DNA of 64,000 nucleotides from Hydractinia symbiolongicarpus (lineage: Eukaryota; Cnidaria; Hydrozoa; Anthoathecata; Hydractiniidae). Made by a program: the position numbers and the translations under genes. The notes beneath the pieces are model-generated. The model was not told the origin of the DNA. It was given only the letters and a program-made list of their open reading frames with translations, and made no database searches. Shown one piece after another: positions 63,982 through 64,000 of this stretch. The stretch lies in assembly GCF_029227915.1 (NCBI RefSeq), contig NC_079883.1, forward strand, positions 3,472,001-3,536,000, written 5' to 3'. The stretch's first letter is position 1. The number at the start of each line of letters is the position of its first letter.

Positions 63982-64000
63982 GTAAGTTTTTTCCTAATAT

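Overview
This window is intron-rich, AT-rich, repeat-dense animal nuclear DNA, most likely from a hydrozoan cnidarian. The reasons are the divergent intronless FoxQ2-type forkhead gene, compact metazoan genes with short exons and GT/AG introns, 3' splice sites a few bases upstream of several start codons (as expected for spliced-leader trans-splicing), and a mix of Helitron-like, Academ-like, pogo-like, LINE, SINE and foldback elements. No species can be named from the sequence alone.

Layout. 1-13.7 kb is gene-poor repeat ground: two interspersed repeat families, paired Helitron-like elements, a decayed pogo/Tigger transposon carrying a HIRAN-like fragment, and a hairpin element with a tRNA-like core. 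13.75-16.95 kb (+) is a mitochondrial carrier of the SLC25A45/47/48 type, in 4 exons that give a complete 303-residue protein. 18.0-28.3 kb (+) is a secreted glutaminyl-peptide cyclotransferase (QPCT) in 7 exons, 364 residues. Its 6.7-kb second intron holds a 3.9-kb transposon with ~170-bp inverted repeats and Academ-like (XPG-nuclease) genes. 29.2-30.4 kb (-) is a divergent FoxQ2-like forkhead gene. 31.2-32.2 kb is a minisatellite with a 209-bp higher-order repeat. 34.3-39.4 kb (-) is a 6-exon annexin-like gene with a predicted myristoylation/palmitoylation start and degenerate calcium sites. One of its introns holds a 560-bp (TCTG)140 array inside a Helitron-like element. 41.2-45.9 kb (-) is a complete pyruvate kinase in 8 exons, 544 residues. 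47.8-49.8 kb holds an interspersed repeat and a decayed LINE. 50-56 kb is mostly repeats (hAT-like MITE, foldbacks, two SINE copies around a LINE 3' end). 56.3-56.7 kb (+) is a TMEM254-like small membrane protein. 57.3 kb to the right edge (+) is the first 12 exons of SZT2, the large KICSTOR subunit of amino-acid/mTORC1 signalling.

The genes are unrelated housekeeping, signalling and developmental loci; no operon or gene cluster logic links them. Exon models were built by hand from reading frame, GT/AG sites and similarity to remembered families. Every stated exon junction keeps the frame open, but none has been checked against transcripts. The least ordinary items are the lipid-anchored annexin, the foldback elements that share a core but differ in their arms, the Helitron-like TC...CTAG elements that carry tetranucleotide arrays, and the internally deleted Academ-like element.
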